Assembly: GCA_013076295.1 (NCBI GenBank)
Contig: RQOL01000618.1
Coordinates: 4,216,001-4,280,000 of the forward strand
Reading direction: 5' to 3'
Length of the DNA stretch: 64,000 nucleotides
DNA from: Sanderia malayensis
Lineage: Eukaryota > Cnidaria > Scyphozoa > Semaeostomeae > Pelagiidae
Position 1 is the stretch's first letter. Each line of letters begins with the position of its first letter. Positions 1-11,973 of this stretch are shown here, piece by piece. Under the pieces are notes generated by a model. That model saw only the letters and a list, made by a program, of their open reading frames with translations, was not told the DNA's origin and ran no database searches. The translations under genes and the position numbers were made by a program.

Positions 1-359
1 TTGTTTTTTTCAAAGACCCTTTGTGGCATCTACGTCAGCTGATAGTTCTCTTGAAAAGTAGCTGTATGATTTCTGGTTGAAACTGATATAATTATCTGCA
101 TCTCAAATAGCTTTAAAATCGAGCCTCGTTCACTACTAGCTCCTTTGAACTTTTTTAATTGGTGCAACTCCCTTGCCCATCATTTGTAATTTCTGTTTGA
201 ATTGATTGTGACAGCACCAAAATCTTCTATGTAAAACGGATAGTCTTTTCGATCAATATTATATCTGTTTCATGGAGGTTGTACAATTTCGGCACATGTT
301 ATGACATGTTATTTTGTTAAGCACGTTTCATTGCATTGGTTTTTTGTTTCATTTTGCAG
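1..359 (+). other. Probable intron upstream of the first visible uridylyltransferase exon
   Basis: The sequence ends in TTTTGCAG at 352-359, directly before the exon starting at 360. I see no convincing coding segment in it. It is AT-rich with T-rich runs, as the other introns here are. Confidence 0.6.
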
Positions 360-3300
360 CGATGTGAGATCGGCGATGCATCACGAGGGACACTGTCATC
401 CTACGCACACATTTTAATGCTGATACATTACTTGCAACAGCGCAATCCGCCTGTCTTGCCAGTTTTGCAAGAACTTTGGACGCCTACAGATGCAAAACCA
501 GTCAATATTGTCGATGGATGGGACACGTCGTTCTTCTCCAATTGCAAGGAATTGGTAGGAACTCTACATTCTTCTACTCTTTTATGCTCCTGTCCTTTTT
601 TCATTATCTCACCTTCCAACTTTCTCACTCTCCAAGTCTTATTCTATCACTCTATCATTCTCTCACTCTTTTACTCTCTCTTATTATTTCACTTTTCTAC
701 TCGTTTTCTCTCTTATTTTCTTACTCGTTCACTCTGTAACTCTCTAAAGCTCTTACTCTTCCACTCTCTCATTTTTACACTTATTTACGCTTTCTAGTCC
801 TTATACACTCGCGCTCAAAAACAAGCATTTTTCCTTATCACACTCTTGTGCTTGTCCAAAGTTAATTAAAAGGAGTTTTTCTTCCTTTCCATGCAGCCTA
901 ATGTTTGGCCAGGCCATGGAAAGAATACGGAATCCCTAGGCCAACTTTGGATCGGTTTCTTCAAGTATTATGTCGAGGAATTTGATTTCAAAAGAAACGT
1001 CATTTCTATACGTCAGAGCAAACCATTGAGGAAATTCGAAAAGTCATGGAATAGATTTGATATGGCCATTGAAGGTAAATAGAATTATTTTATAGTCTTT
1101 CTTAACTTGTGTTGTGACTTACTATTGCTATTTTTACTTCTTATAAGAAAAGTTGAAATCTATGTCACTTTTTACAAAACGAATCATGTCTCTCTGTGTA
1201 TGGAGAAGTGACGTATGCTGTTTGAGCAGAACTAGAAGTTTCTAGAAGTCTTTTTCGAAGACATTCTTGCTAATTTTGATGGTGGATTGATTTCTTTTCT
1301 TATAAGATCCTTTCAAGCTTGAACACAACTTGGCTGCTGGAATCACGACGAAAGTCTTCAAATACATTTTCAGAATTCTTGTCAACGGCCGTAGAATTTA
1401 CGGCAGCCCTCTTGACAAGAATGTTACCAAGCAACCACGCATTGGTGACATTGTAAGGTACTTCTTCGACGCTGAATTGCTGATCAAAGATCTGCGAATG
1501 CCGCAAGATCGACTGTGTCGAAGGTGCGGAAAAATTGGCCACACCAGGCGAAACTGCACAGCTAAGCAAGCAGTTAACAACATCAAAGACCGAAAGAGAA
1601 AGGGAAGAGATGGTAAAAAGCCTGCGGAGGCGGCGAGTGAAGGTTCTGCTGTGCAGGTGCAATCTGGGAAGCCATCTACTGCAGCGGGTAAAGAAACACG
1701 AAGTAGAGAGATGAGAGAAAGTGCTGAAGATGGTGCCGATGCAAATAAGAGTGTTGATGGAATACCAAAGGGCTCTAATGAAAGAAATCCAGGGCATGAG
1801 ATATTGGAGGCTTCAGAGACTGAGAAAGTAGAGACAAGGAAGAATTATGGTGAGGGACAGAAGGAGAATCGCGTAAGTAAACAGGCTAATCGTGAAGAAG
1901 AAGATGATATGGCGAAGAAGTTTCTCAAGTTGATGAGAGATGAAAGTGCAAGCAATGGTGCTAATGCAAAGGAGAGTGCTTATACAACACTGACGCCTTC
2001 TTGTAGTAGAAGATCAGATAGTGAAGTCGTGAATGCTGACAAGATTGAAAGAGCGGAAACGAGGCAGAATGAAGATGGTGGACAGGAGAAGAATCAGTCT
2101 GGTCATGAAGCTGATAAAGCTGATATGGTGAAGAAACTTGCCGAACTGATGAAAAAGGCACAGACAGTTTTACCGACAAATGATGGGAAACAGTTTGAGC
2201 AAATGAAGGACGAAATATCAGTTTTAGAAAGTCAATTTAGTCTTGCAGCTGTTGAAAAGAAAATCACTGCTTCTGCTGCATCGAAAGCGAGATTTCCAGA
2301 TTCCGAACCGAGGCCGACTGATGACAGTGCCAGGCCACGTGGAATGAGTGGAAGTTTGGCGGCAGTTTCCAGTGGAAATCAAGCTAAATCAGAAAATGAT
2401 GGAGCCGAGAAGAAAAAAAAGAAGAACAAAAAGAACAAAGGAAATAATGAGGAGCAGCCTCGTTTTGAAGTTGCCGCCAGTAATCAAGGAAACTACAGTC
2501 GAAATGGCGAGTCGGATGGAAATGAGGCTGGTAAAGAGCACGAGAAAGAGGCTGGGAAGAGTGCGAAGAAGCCTAAGTCAAAACAAAGGCACAGAAAGCA
2601 TAAGCAAAAAGTTAGTGTTTGAGTAGATTGTTGTTCAATGTTATTTGTACAAGGTGTATCGTTACATTTCAAATTAAGCTTCAAACTCCAAAATCTCTAA
2701 TTCCAGTCTATGCAGTTTAATAACCACTCTTGATGTTATACGTCCCATAAATGCCCCGTTCGAAACCAGAATAAAGTTTATAAACGCTGAGGGCTTTTAT
2801 AAGTATTATTATTGTGTAATTAGAACAGGCCTGTGATCGATGATTTTGCTTTTGATTTTTGATAGGTTGACAATGACGCCTCTCAATCGCAACACACTAG
2901 CCCATTGGTTAATGTGTGGTCACTTGACTCAAAATTAGATGTTTCAACTTTGAGGCCGTCGATGGTTGGAACCGGCGAACGCAAACTAGCCAGTGCAGAC
3001 AATTCAACGAAGATGGTGAAAACAAACCTGTCTGATGTGAAAAGTAACAACGAGTTTCTATCGCAACTCAATCTGAGTCCTGGGGTCAGTTTCGAAACGA
3101 GCAACGAGGCCAAAAAACGTGGTGATTCTTTCTCAGGAGGAAATCGGAGCGGACAAAAATCTGACAGCAGAAAAGATAGCGCAAGGAGAGGGGAAGCGTC
3201 TAGGGGTGGTCATCATGGACAACAATGGGCTCCAAGAGGGGGCCAGAAGAAAAGTTCATTTCATCATCGAGAAGACGATTCATCTGATGACCATGCTCAT

Positions 3301-3486
3301 CAAAACAGATCTGGCAGCCGTGGAGGTCAACATCGAGGTCAGCATAGAGGTCAAAATAGAGGTCAAAATAGAGGTCAAAATAGAGGTCGAGGTAAAGGAA
3401 GGGGTGATCGAAGGGGCCACTCGAGGGGGGCGTTTAGAGGTAATGGGCGTGGAGATAGAAGCTTCTCATTCAGCAAGGACGACTAA
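360..3486 (+). CDS. TUT4/TUT7-like terminal uridylyltransferase, C-terminal half (5' end outside window)
   Basis: Four exons fit in phase: 360-554, 897-1074, 1307-2610 and 2866-3486, giving 765 residues; earlier exons must lie upstream. Exon 1 encodes the PAP-associated segment (GDASRGTLSSYAHILML, LQQRNPPVLPVLQEL). Exon 2 continues it (TESLGQLWIGFFKYYVEEFDF), and exon 3 opens with the LVNGRRIYGSP block. A CCHC zinc knuckle (CRRCGKIGHTRRNC) lies at 1516-1557. This order matches vertebrate TUT4/TUT7 (ZCCHC11/ZCCHC6), which add uridines to RNA 3' ends in the cytoplasm and act in mRNA and pre-microRNA turnover. The catalytic nucleotidyltransferase core is not in the window. After the knuckle come about 350 charged residues (Lys/Glu-rich, poly-Lys near 2410-2440) and a last exon ending in RGG/RGQ-type repeats (3310-3440), a common RNA-binding tail. 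TUT4 versus TUT7 cannot be decided, as both descend from one invertebrate gene. Confidence 0.88.
590..790. repeat. Pyrimidine-rich low-complexity tract in uridylyltransferase intron
   Basis: A degenerate CT-rich tract with many variations on TCACTCTTACTC fills most of the intron between 555 and 896. It keeps reading frames open by composition, so ORFs here are not genes. Confidence 0.75.
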
Positions 3487-4218
3487 TTACTCATCATTTT
3501 AGCCATATTCGAACATGACTAAAAGAACTTTTATAAATAATGTTTATATTATTTAGTTTGATATCAAAACCATTAGAATTATATTACGTTTTTACTTTTA
3601 CATTTTATGTGCATCTATAGACTGTCTATTGTAATGGTTTTATCGGATTAGCTAAAGCACTTTGAGCTTGTTCTAACCAATATAATTTTTTTTGAAATAC
3701 AATATAAACATTAATGCACTCCTTGGCTTTTGCTATGGCTGTAAGACCGCTCTTGAGTTCGATACTTGGAGAGCAGAACAGGCTATCGGCACTATTTTAT
3801 ACTGAATGCAAAAGAGGCCTTTTGAAACTTCCTAATGACCATTGTGACAACTCTTTTCGTTTGACGACCATGTCCATTATTTTGCTGAAAACATCAATAT
3901 GTTACTTTGAGACGTTTTGGCCCTAAACTGGGGCAGAATTACTCTCTGATGCAGAAGTCCAGAAAACAAAATTTCGTTTTTTGCTTGTCGTCTCAATTAT
4001 TGCAGGTGACTGTTTTCAGCCCGTCAAATAAATCTGATATTTGGTTTGGTTCCAGGCCCGTAAACCGGGCAGTTTTTAAGATACTAAATAAATAAATAAT
4101 AATGATAAGTTTTGAACCAGTCCTGGTCTGTCCTGTCGTTCGTCTCGTGCGGATTTTCCAAACTTTAAAGAAGAGTTACGTTTTATTGTTTAGCTATGAA
4201 GCTAAACAATAGCTAAAC

Positions 4219-4391
4219 TTTAGTTTTTTAGTAGGTCTAGTTTGTTCATTTTTCCTATCCGAGGAGCAGTAAGGTTTCTTAGATATTTGGTTTTTATTCA
4301 TAAGAAACTAAGCTAAAACCTCGCCAGACAAAGGCTCTTAGTAAAAGAAAAGCAAAACGTTATGACAAGAAGTTTCTACGCGATTTTTTTA
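4219..4391. repeat. Dispersed repeat, copy 1 (second copy at about 13396-13581)
   Basis: About 170 bp starting with TTTTTAGTAGGTCTAGTTTG and ending with TTCTACGCGATTTTTTTACA recurs in the same orientation near 13396-13581 with few differences. The second copy has a short insertion near its end. No clear terminal inverted repeat or target duplication was found, so the class is unknown. Confidence 0.75.
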
Positions 4392-4398
4392 CATGTAA

Positions 4399-4515
4399 CA
4401 CAAAACTATCAGAAAACACAAAACAATATCACAAAACGCAAAAGAATATCACAAAACACAAAAGAATATCAGAAAACACAAAACAATATCACAAAACACA
4501 AAACAATATCAGAAT
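4399..4515. repeat. Short tandem array, unit about 19-20 bp
   Basis: Imperfect repeats of the pattern ATATCACAAAACACAAAA, with G/C and A/C variants, run for about six copies and decay into GATGCAACACAGAATGATAT. Confidence 0.8.
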
Positions 4516-4909
4516 GATGCAACACAGAATGATATAACAACTCTAGAGGGCGCACGATGCAATTGGTGTATAAGCCACGTTTGTCGGTATTTTTGCTGCT
4601 AATTGTTTTAATTCTTTTGTTTTTGTTTTCGTAGACTGGTATCCGAAGGATGAATGCTGAAACATATCATTTGAAGAATGGATATTTTGAATGAGATTGC
4701 GCATGAATTCAAAGCATTATCCATATAATTAAAGATTGATGCTGTTTCATCGGTAAAGGCATTATCAAAAAACCTGGATATTTATTGTTTTCATTTTACA
4801 CTACCGTTGCTCGAAAAGTTCCTTCGGAGTTGCTGAATTTGCTGAGAATATCAACAAGAACATTCATGCTTGCATCGTGACGAAGGTTGGGGGAAGCTAC
4901 ATTTACATC

Positions 4910-7900
4910 ATGAAAATGGTGCGCAATTTCGCCAATGCCTTCATCTTAATAACCTTGTATTTATTCGATTCGTTTCTTCATGCTGCTGACTACAAGGTAA
5001 CATCGTTCCTCGAGCGTGATGCTTTTGTCAACAACAGCAGTTTTCCATACGATAAACTCTTCTCCGCGAAGGATATCACAATTCAGAATAGATATGTTTT
5101 TTTACGTGAAACGGACTCTCTTGCAGTCATTTGGGATCGAGTTAAACACGTCAATGAAAATAACAAGAGGAATTCAAGTGAAGAAATCGACATGTTTTCG
5201 TCATTCGTTTCAAAAACAACTTCTGGTATCATCGAAAATTCTTTGTCATCAAATAAAATGTTTTTTGCTATGCAAAAAGATGGCTGCTTGAAAGTAAGTT
5301 GTTTTGTTGCAGTCCTTTCCTATACGAGTAGAAGATTATTAGAGAGCTTTGGTTTCTTTTATCTCAGAATTAAAATGGCCCCTTTTTTGCAATGTATTAA
5401 AATTCTTATATCTTAGTTGCTTAAAATAACTATAATGGTTGATGCAAACAAATAATTTCAAATAAAGAGTTACGTAATTGATTTGAACAAATCATTTACG
5501 TAACTGTTTTTTTTTAATAATTTTTTTGTATTAAAATTCTTACTTGAGAGCTAGCTTGCTTGGCAACTTTCCTAATTCAATTGCATAATCACAGAACAGA
5601 CTTTAAATTATTCAATCATATAAATTCTTATAGATAATTATTGCAAGAGATCTTCATTTTTCTCTTAGAGATTCATGAGCTGAAATCTACATATTACTCA
5701 TATTTGTATACAATTTCACTAAATTCAAGCCATTTTTTTCGCAGAAATCAGAAGACATAAACTCATTGATGCTACGATGTGGACAATCAAAGATGGTCTA
5801 CATAGAACTGATCAAATCATTGATGAAAAATCTACTTTTATCGCCAGTTGCGATAGTCTCTGATGACGACGAATGTACATTGCCACTATCAAAGACCTTA
5901 TCTAGCGAGCTACAGAAGATCATTCAACTCAACAACCCATATTACAGCAATAGTAATGACAACTCTTCGAATATCTACAATTATTATGTTAAGTCCAGTA
6001 CTAATGTTCAAGAGATAAGAGATGTTGTCATCAGCATTAAGATACGGGCCGTCTCATTTGTTATTTTACTTTGCCATGATGGCTTGTCTGAGTTGATGTT
6101 GAATCTCGCTGCCAACTTCCCAACTTTGAGATTCAAAACAGTTTGGTTGATGGTCGAAAAGCGGGCAGAAATCCACGACAGCATTGCGCCCCCTCAGCTG
6201 ATTGTAGTCAAGTTTGACGATGCCCCGCATGTCAAGCTGGAGAATTCGTTTCTTGCGGAGAAGCGTTTCATAGAAGCATTGAATCTGATGCTGGTTGCTC
6301 GTGATGCGAAGAACAGGGGCATCATTTCATACATGTGAGTTGCTCTGTTAATTATATTAATTATGTTAATTATGCGAGTTACTCTTTGTTAATTATGCAT
6401 CATTGTTTAATTATGCATTACATGATGTGTATCCATGACACAGAGATGGTATATAAGATTATAATCAGAAACATTTTATAACTTTTCTCTATGATTCATA
6501 TACATGTCTGTATGCAATGCAATGGTACAATGTTGTCATACACCCACTTTTTTATAAGAAACTATGCAAAATTTTCGTACAAGGGTTTCTTAGTTTCTTA
6601 GGGTTTCGTACCTAATTATGGTACGAAAAGTTTCTTAAAATTGTTGAGATTCGTTACAAATCTGTGGAAATGAAGTGCACAAGTTTTTTTGAACATTTTT
6701 TCTCGTTTCTGCACTTTTTTAGTCACCCAAAATCTCCCACCAGAGCTTCTCAAGTTTAAAAATAGGGGCCTATGGTTTCTTATAAGGGGTTTCTTATAAC
6801 AAAATGGGTATACTGCAAATAAAACTACGGTATGCTGTAGTGTTAATAAAACTACATTATATTATGCTTTATGCTCCATCTCTCTTACATCATAGAGACT
6901 TCAAATCTTTGAACACTTTCGCAGAGAAGCAATTAGAGGCGAGAAACTGCGACAAATCTCACAGCGCCAAAACTGCATTGGTGTCGCTCAGAAAGTCGAA
7001 ATTCAACTGGCGTCCATTGTATAAATTCACCGATCAGAGCAATTTGATTCTGATATCAAATGACGCTGAGTTTACACGGGTATCAAGGTCGAAACTTCGC
7101 GGCGTTACTTTGAGAATTGTCGTGGCCGTGGAGCAGCCTTTTATCATGACATTAGATCGACTCTACAACAAGGCCGAGGAAAGCTGTAACAATGGCTTCA
7201 GATGTAAAGAACCACTTGCTGATGGTGGCTGGAAAGAAACGTGCTGCATTGGATACTTGATGGACGTGCTGAAAAAACTTCAAACCGATCTCTGGTTTCA
7301 ACCTGACTTGTATATAGTTCAGGATGGGTTTTATGGGGCATATAGTAACGGCAGTTGGAATGGTATGGTGGGTGATTTGATCAGAAATAAAGCCGATGTT
7401 TCGATTGCCGCTTTGACGAACACCAAAGGACGATCTGAGGTTGTTGACTTCAGTGAGCCGTATCTGGAGGTATCGTTGGCTGTATTGATGCTGAGCAATC
7501 ATAAAGAGACATTACCGTTTATCAATTTCGCTTTTCTCAATCAAATATCCGAGGAGTTGCTCTGGGCCCTCTTAGGTGTTTGCATTGTCGGTATTATCCT
7601 TGTGTTCCTGCTTGAAAACCTGTCGAGAAATCTTTCCCGACGACCCACCGCTGCGAAGGAGACGAATGCAAAGAAAGGTCTCCGTCACTACTCGTTGAGA
7701 GAATGCTTCACGTATTTCTCTGGCCTGACCTTTCAAAGGGACCTGGGTGGGCGCAATCCGAAACAGCTCGCCACAAGAATCACAGCCATCACCTTTGCTT
7801 TTGGCATGGTTGTCGTCATGACGACGTATACGGCCATTCTCACTGCGTCGAAAGTCACGAGTGCTGAGTCAGATCCTTTTCTCGGATTTTCAGATCATAG

Positions 7901-9338
7901 GGTAATGACAAGAAATCACTTATTTTTATTTACACTCCAAACTCTATCATATTCGCTAAATCCCTATATCAGATTGTCATTCAAAATTATGTACAAGCGG
8001 TATTTCTCCCGCTAGGCGCCCCGGAGCGCTTATTATCCCAGCACTTTTTAACGAGGCGCTTACTTGAAGGGGGTGGTTATTCAAGAAAGGTTGCTTTCAA
8101 CTTAGTACTTGAGAGGGGGTGCTTATTTGGGGGCGGCGCTTATTTAAGGAAATACCGTGAAGTTTATACTTCCTTGATGCTCCTTGTAATAGATTGGACA
8201 ATGTACCGTGCCCTATTCACATTGACATTTCAATATTTTCGTTTTTTCGTAGATGACTCATCCCACTACGTCTTTCAAATTCGGCTGCCTTGCAAACTCA
8301 GGTACATCTGAGTACTTCAATACAGCCGACCCTACCTACAGGAGCATTTATCTTTTTATGAAGAAATACAACTTGCCATCCACGGAGGAAGGCGTCAAGC
8401 AATTGAAAAACAAGTGAGTGGTGGTTGGAATCAACTTTACCACGGCCCTCCATTCATTTTTTGTAAAATGATACCACCCATTTGGATTCTTCAAACCTCC
8501 TTGTAGATACGACAATAGTACTTCGCACTCAAGCATTTTTGATGTTTATTCTTTGTTATGTTGATAGAAAACTCTTATCAGGGTATCTTTCGAGAGATGA
8601 ATTTTTCTTAATGTGATACAAGGACAAATTGAACATGCCTTGTTGTAAAAGGTTCTACGAATGATTGACAGTAACTTAGACGACCATGACAACGAAAGGA
8701 AGCAAGAACTGTCATCAAACGGGCGTTTGGTGAATCATGGACAAACTGATGGGGCATGCTGGGGAGTTTTTCCACTAGTTTTGCATTTTAAGGAATCCTT
8801 TTGACTTACGTTCACATTCTATGATACTATTTGTTTCTGTTGCAGACAACTTCAAGCGTGGATAACTGAAGATGCTTTGGCCAATTACAACGCTGCAAAG
8901 CAACGAGATTGCGGACTAAAAGTAATCAAAACAGACAAAGGTAAATCGAGTTGGGCATTTGCTTTTCAAAAGGGCTGGTCGTGGAGCTATCTTATCTCGC
9001 AAAAGATTCTCGAGTACAGAGAAAGTGGTTTATTTACTGATTTGAATTCCCGGTGGATTACTTCTTCGTGTAACATTGCCTCGCATGGCGCAACCTCACA
9101 CAGTCTTCATTTTCAACATTTTGGCGGACTTATTTTCGTACTGGTGGGCTCCTTTATCCTTGCTCTACTCATACTCTTGTTGGAGAATGTCTGTAATAGA
9201 TATCGAAAACGAATATCCCATCCAGGGCGAGATTCAATCATGGTTTGGAGGAGGGAGCAAAGAAAACAGGGAGAGAACAACATCAAAGTTTTATCTGTCA
9301 GAGACCGTAATACTTGCGACATGACCATGGAGAATTAG
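4910..9338 (+). CDS. Ionotropic glutamate receptor subunit, complete
   Basis: Five exons (4910-5293, 5745-6334, 6896-7901, 8253-8413, 8846-9338) total 2,634 nt, an exact 877 codons plus stop, with phases 0, 2, 0, 2 at the junctions. The start at 4910 gives a hydrophobic signal peptide (MKMVRNFANAFILITLYLF). Residues to about 400 form a divergent amino-terminal domain. The S1 ligand lobe (LRGVTLRIVVAVEQPF, then SWNGMVGDLIRNKADVSIAA and GRSEVVDFSEPY) precedes M1 (about 7555-7620), a pore loop (LTFQRDLGGRNPKQLATRI) and M3 with MTTYTAILTA in place of the usual SYTANLAAF. S2 and M4 (about 9118-9190) follow. It is a plasma-membrane ligand-gated cation channel. The S2 layout looks closer to NMDA-type or other ancestral subunits than to AMPA/kainate types. 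Where NMDA subunits have Asp in YDAA, which contacts the ligand amino group, this protein reads YNAA. Subclass and ligand are unsettled. Confidence 0.9.
6541..6808. mobile_element. TA-flanked MITE in glutamate receptor intron 2
   Basis: A 268-bp element flanked by TA on both sides (6539-6540 and 6809-6810). The left end CACCCACTTTTTTATAAGAA matches the complement of the right end, CCCATTTTGTTATAAGAAAC. It has no coding capacity. It belongs to the same TIR family as the element at 15548-15959 and lies wholly inside the intron 6335-6895. Confidence 0.75.
7998..8157. mobile_element. Small inverted-repeat element in glutamate receptor intron 3
   Basis: About 160 bp with ends CGGTATTTCTCCCGC...GGCGCC and GGCGCTTATTTAAGG...ATACCG, complementary with several mismatches, and repeated internal GGGGG and GCGCTTA blocks. 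It resembles the widespread non-autonomous repeats with CGGTATTT ends, but no clear target duplication remains. Confidence 0.55.
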
Positions 9339-10063
9339 TTGATAGTTCTGTGAAGATGAAATGATACTTCAATTAATTCTGGTTCTTTATACGTCATATG
9401 TAGTTCAGCTAAGAGAAATATATGATATTCAATATGAAGTAGGAATTACAAAAGTTAACTAAAAGCCCATTCAAAAGTACCAAATTCAAGATATTTATGG
9501 ATTATTTGCACATGATATTTTCAGAAAGCTGGGATTTTTGCTTTCTTTATTGTTTCGTTTATATTACACTCTTTTTTTATAAGAATACACTTTATAAGAA
9601 TAATGAGGCTCAAAATTCGTGAAATTTAAAGGAACTGTGCAAGGAATGTAGGTTAAAAGGCGTGCTTTCGCAACTGCTAAAAATAGATTTGGTTTATTAA
9701 CCAACCAGAGAAGCGCAAAGGGAAGATGTAATTTTTCACGTGAACAGTCTCTCTGCATGAAGTCAGTGAACTGGAAAATGGTGGACAGTGATCCACAGCT
9801 TCGTTCTCCGCCAGGAAAAGCTGCCAAACGTGCCGGTACGGTGCCAAATGTTTGAAGAATTTATCACTCTTCACGTACTTGCAAACATATTTTAAAAGCT
9901 CCGTATATTTCTTGAGATATTCGCATTTTAGCAACATACAGTCGAATTCGATGCTGAATAGCATGTCGAATCCGAGGATGAATCCGAGGATGAATACGAA
10001 GCTGAATAGCCAATAGCATCCAATGTTCGTTTCGTGTGGATTTTCCAAACTTCAAGGAAGAGT
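9339..10063. other. Intergenic, no supported gene
   Basis: It contains a solo MITE-like left end at about 9565-9600 (TACACTCTTTTTTTATAAGA), which matches the family at 6541 and 15548. A minus-strand ORF (9677-10048) has no recognisable domain and overlaps degenerate GAATCCGAGGAT repeats near 9965-9995. From about 10028 the sequence matches a repeat fragment near 4134-4180. Confidence 0.5.
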
Positions 10064-11131
10064 CAACCTCGAACCCAGGGCCCTTCCAGCTTCGCTGACA
10101 TGGCCCTGGTACCTACCTCTCAATAATGGACTGTGATTGGCTAACCAATTAACAATAGAAATTGCATAAGTTAGTGACCCGGGGAATTTCAAGAATTAAT
10201 TTTCAAGAAAGGCAAGGAAAACAAGGGAAAATGTGCCGACAATGTGAGAGAAAACGTGACCCTGCATTGTTGTTGTTTACTATGCTTCACGAGTAAAACC
10301 CTAACAAGAATTTTAAAAACCTTTCGATGATGACAGGAGAAAATTATAAACAGGTGATAGCTTCATTTCTTTTTTTCTATCCGAGATATTTTCAAATTTA
10401 CTTCGGCCTGTCTGCAGCGCCTAGGCCCAGCAAAAACGCATGATTTTCGGACTGATTTGTTGTTAATTTTGGGGCTTAAAGTTTTGAAAATGATTAGTAA
10501 TATCAAGTTTAAAGCTATATATAAATTTTACGTTTAATTCAGGCGTTATTTTGCTTTTTACACGGCTGAAAACAAATAGTTCGGGGGCATAGGTGAAGGC
10601 CAATTTTGCTCAACATAAATAATTGTTGCACTCCTCCAAAATGAAGGTTTGCTTTGTCAATTTATGAAATTAAGTTTCAAACACTTTTGATAAATATTCT
10701 CTCTGGTCTAATCTTCAACTTGGAATGTTATTTGTAATTATGTGAACTTACATGCACCTGTTGCTCAAAAGTTACGATTGAAATCGGATAAAACCGATAT
10801 AATCACTTTCAATTTCCGTGTGTTTTGATGTTTTTTGAAAAATTCGCACAGCAATATGCCCGGAGAAATTCAGGAATTAAAAAAAGGACTCTCTGACAAA
10901 CATTAATCCCAAATAATTCCAAAATTGTCACAGAGAAAACTAAATTGTAGACGAAACAAAATGGCGTGGAAGCACGAGCGACGCTAATTATGTTATATTT
11001 ACCCTGATATTTTAACTTCATGTATGTTTTTGCATAATTACATGAAATAAATTAACACCAAATTTGCAGGTAGGTACCAGGGCCATGTCAGCGAAGCTGG
11101 AAGGGCCCTGGGTTCGAGGTTGAGGAAGAGT
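10055..11131. mobile_element. Non-autonomous DNA transposon with perfect 55-bp TIRs and 9-bp target duplication
   Basis: The inverted repeats at 10064-10118 and 11068-11122 are identical over all 55 positions; they begin CAACCTCGAACCCAGGGCCC. The 9-bp direct repeat AGGAAGAGT flanks them at 10055-10063 and 11123-11131. The 950-bp interior is AT-rich and has no transposase-like ORF. A 9-bp duplication with long TIRs is typical of Mutator-like elements; hAT-type (8 bp) is an alternative. A related empty site is at about 4160-4175. Confidence 0.88.
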
Positions 11132-11973
11132 TACATTTTTGACTCGCGACGCGCAAGCGCAAGCGAGTAGATGTTGGTGAGTGGGGAAAAATCCTGTGTC
11201 TGTGTCTGTGTAGACTTTTTCTTGCCCATATAAGGTATGTGTCTCAGTTTCAAACGTTCACTTTTGATTTGGAATGAGGCTACCAGGTATGATATCACTT
11301 TGCAAATTTCTCATGGGGAAGGGCGAGACCACGAGCACGATTCAAGCACTGAGCATTTTTCACTCGTTGGAAGCATCAGGTGAAAAGATAAAAGTTTTCC
11401 AGCTGTATTCTTATTTGGAATGATATCTGTTCCTATTTTATGACTTCAATTTTGTTGATTATTTTGTTATTTTATTTTAAAACCGACTTTTTTGCTGTTT
11501 TCATTTTAAATTTTATTAGTTAAAATAGATAATAGGCCTACTCTAAAGGCCCATCTATTTTTTGCATATCCAGTTACAGACCAACTGGACAGATTGAATT
11601 GAAGTTGATTGAAGTTAAATTGAGTTGAAAAACAAAGTAACACGCAATTGAGAATAAGTTGGAAGTTATCTTGAAATTGAGCACACTGTATTGTGAATAC
11701 TTGCCAGCGTGCAAAACTCTGCTGAGTTAAAATCATAAATATATTAATCTTGTGAAAGTCTTGAGAAACAAACTGACACACTATTGAACATACCTTGGAA
11801 AACAATTCAGTATATCTTGGAAAACATAAATTGAGACATAATTGAGCATATACATTTTGAGAAATAAATTCAGACAATTGAAGAAACAAAATCCATTCAA
11901 ATGGAAACAAAAGCAAGTCTGCAAGTAGAGTCATTGCACACAGTTGAAATTTACATCAAGTAAATTTTATTGA
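11132..11973. other. Degenerate repeat-like region upstream of the 2A-OTU relic
   Basis: Starts with a GC-richer patch (GACTCGCGACGCGCAAGCGC, near 11142) and a TGTGTC microsatellite near 11200. From about 11580 to 11900 it is filled with degenerate TTGAA/AATTGAG-type words that keep a minus-strand frame open. I see no real gene. Confidence 0.5.

Larger units (their letters stand above)
3487..4909. other. Intergenic region with repeats between uridylyltransferase and glutamate receptor
   Basis: No exon with good splice sites was found. The stretch holds a repeat fragment near 4130-4180 (shared with 10030-10063), a dispersed repeat copy at about 4219-4391 and a short tandem array at about 4399-4515. 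The 3' untranslated region of the uridylyltransferase gene and the receptor promoter must lie here, but I could not place either. Confidence 0.5.

Noticed and set aside
336..797. Open frame continuing past the first uridylyltransferase exon
   Set aside because: After 554 the frame runs through the CT-rich intron tract; only 360-554 is coding.
9677..10048. Minus-strand 123-codon ORF
   Set aside because: No domain and no splice context, and it overlaps a degenerate repeat and another minus ORF.
11506..11934. Minus-strand 142-codon ORF
   Set aside because: It lies in TTGAA-rich low-complexity sequence that keeps the frame open by composition.
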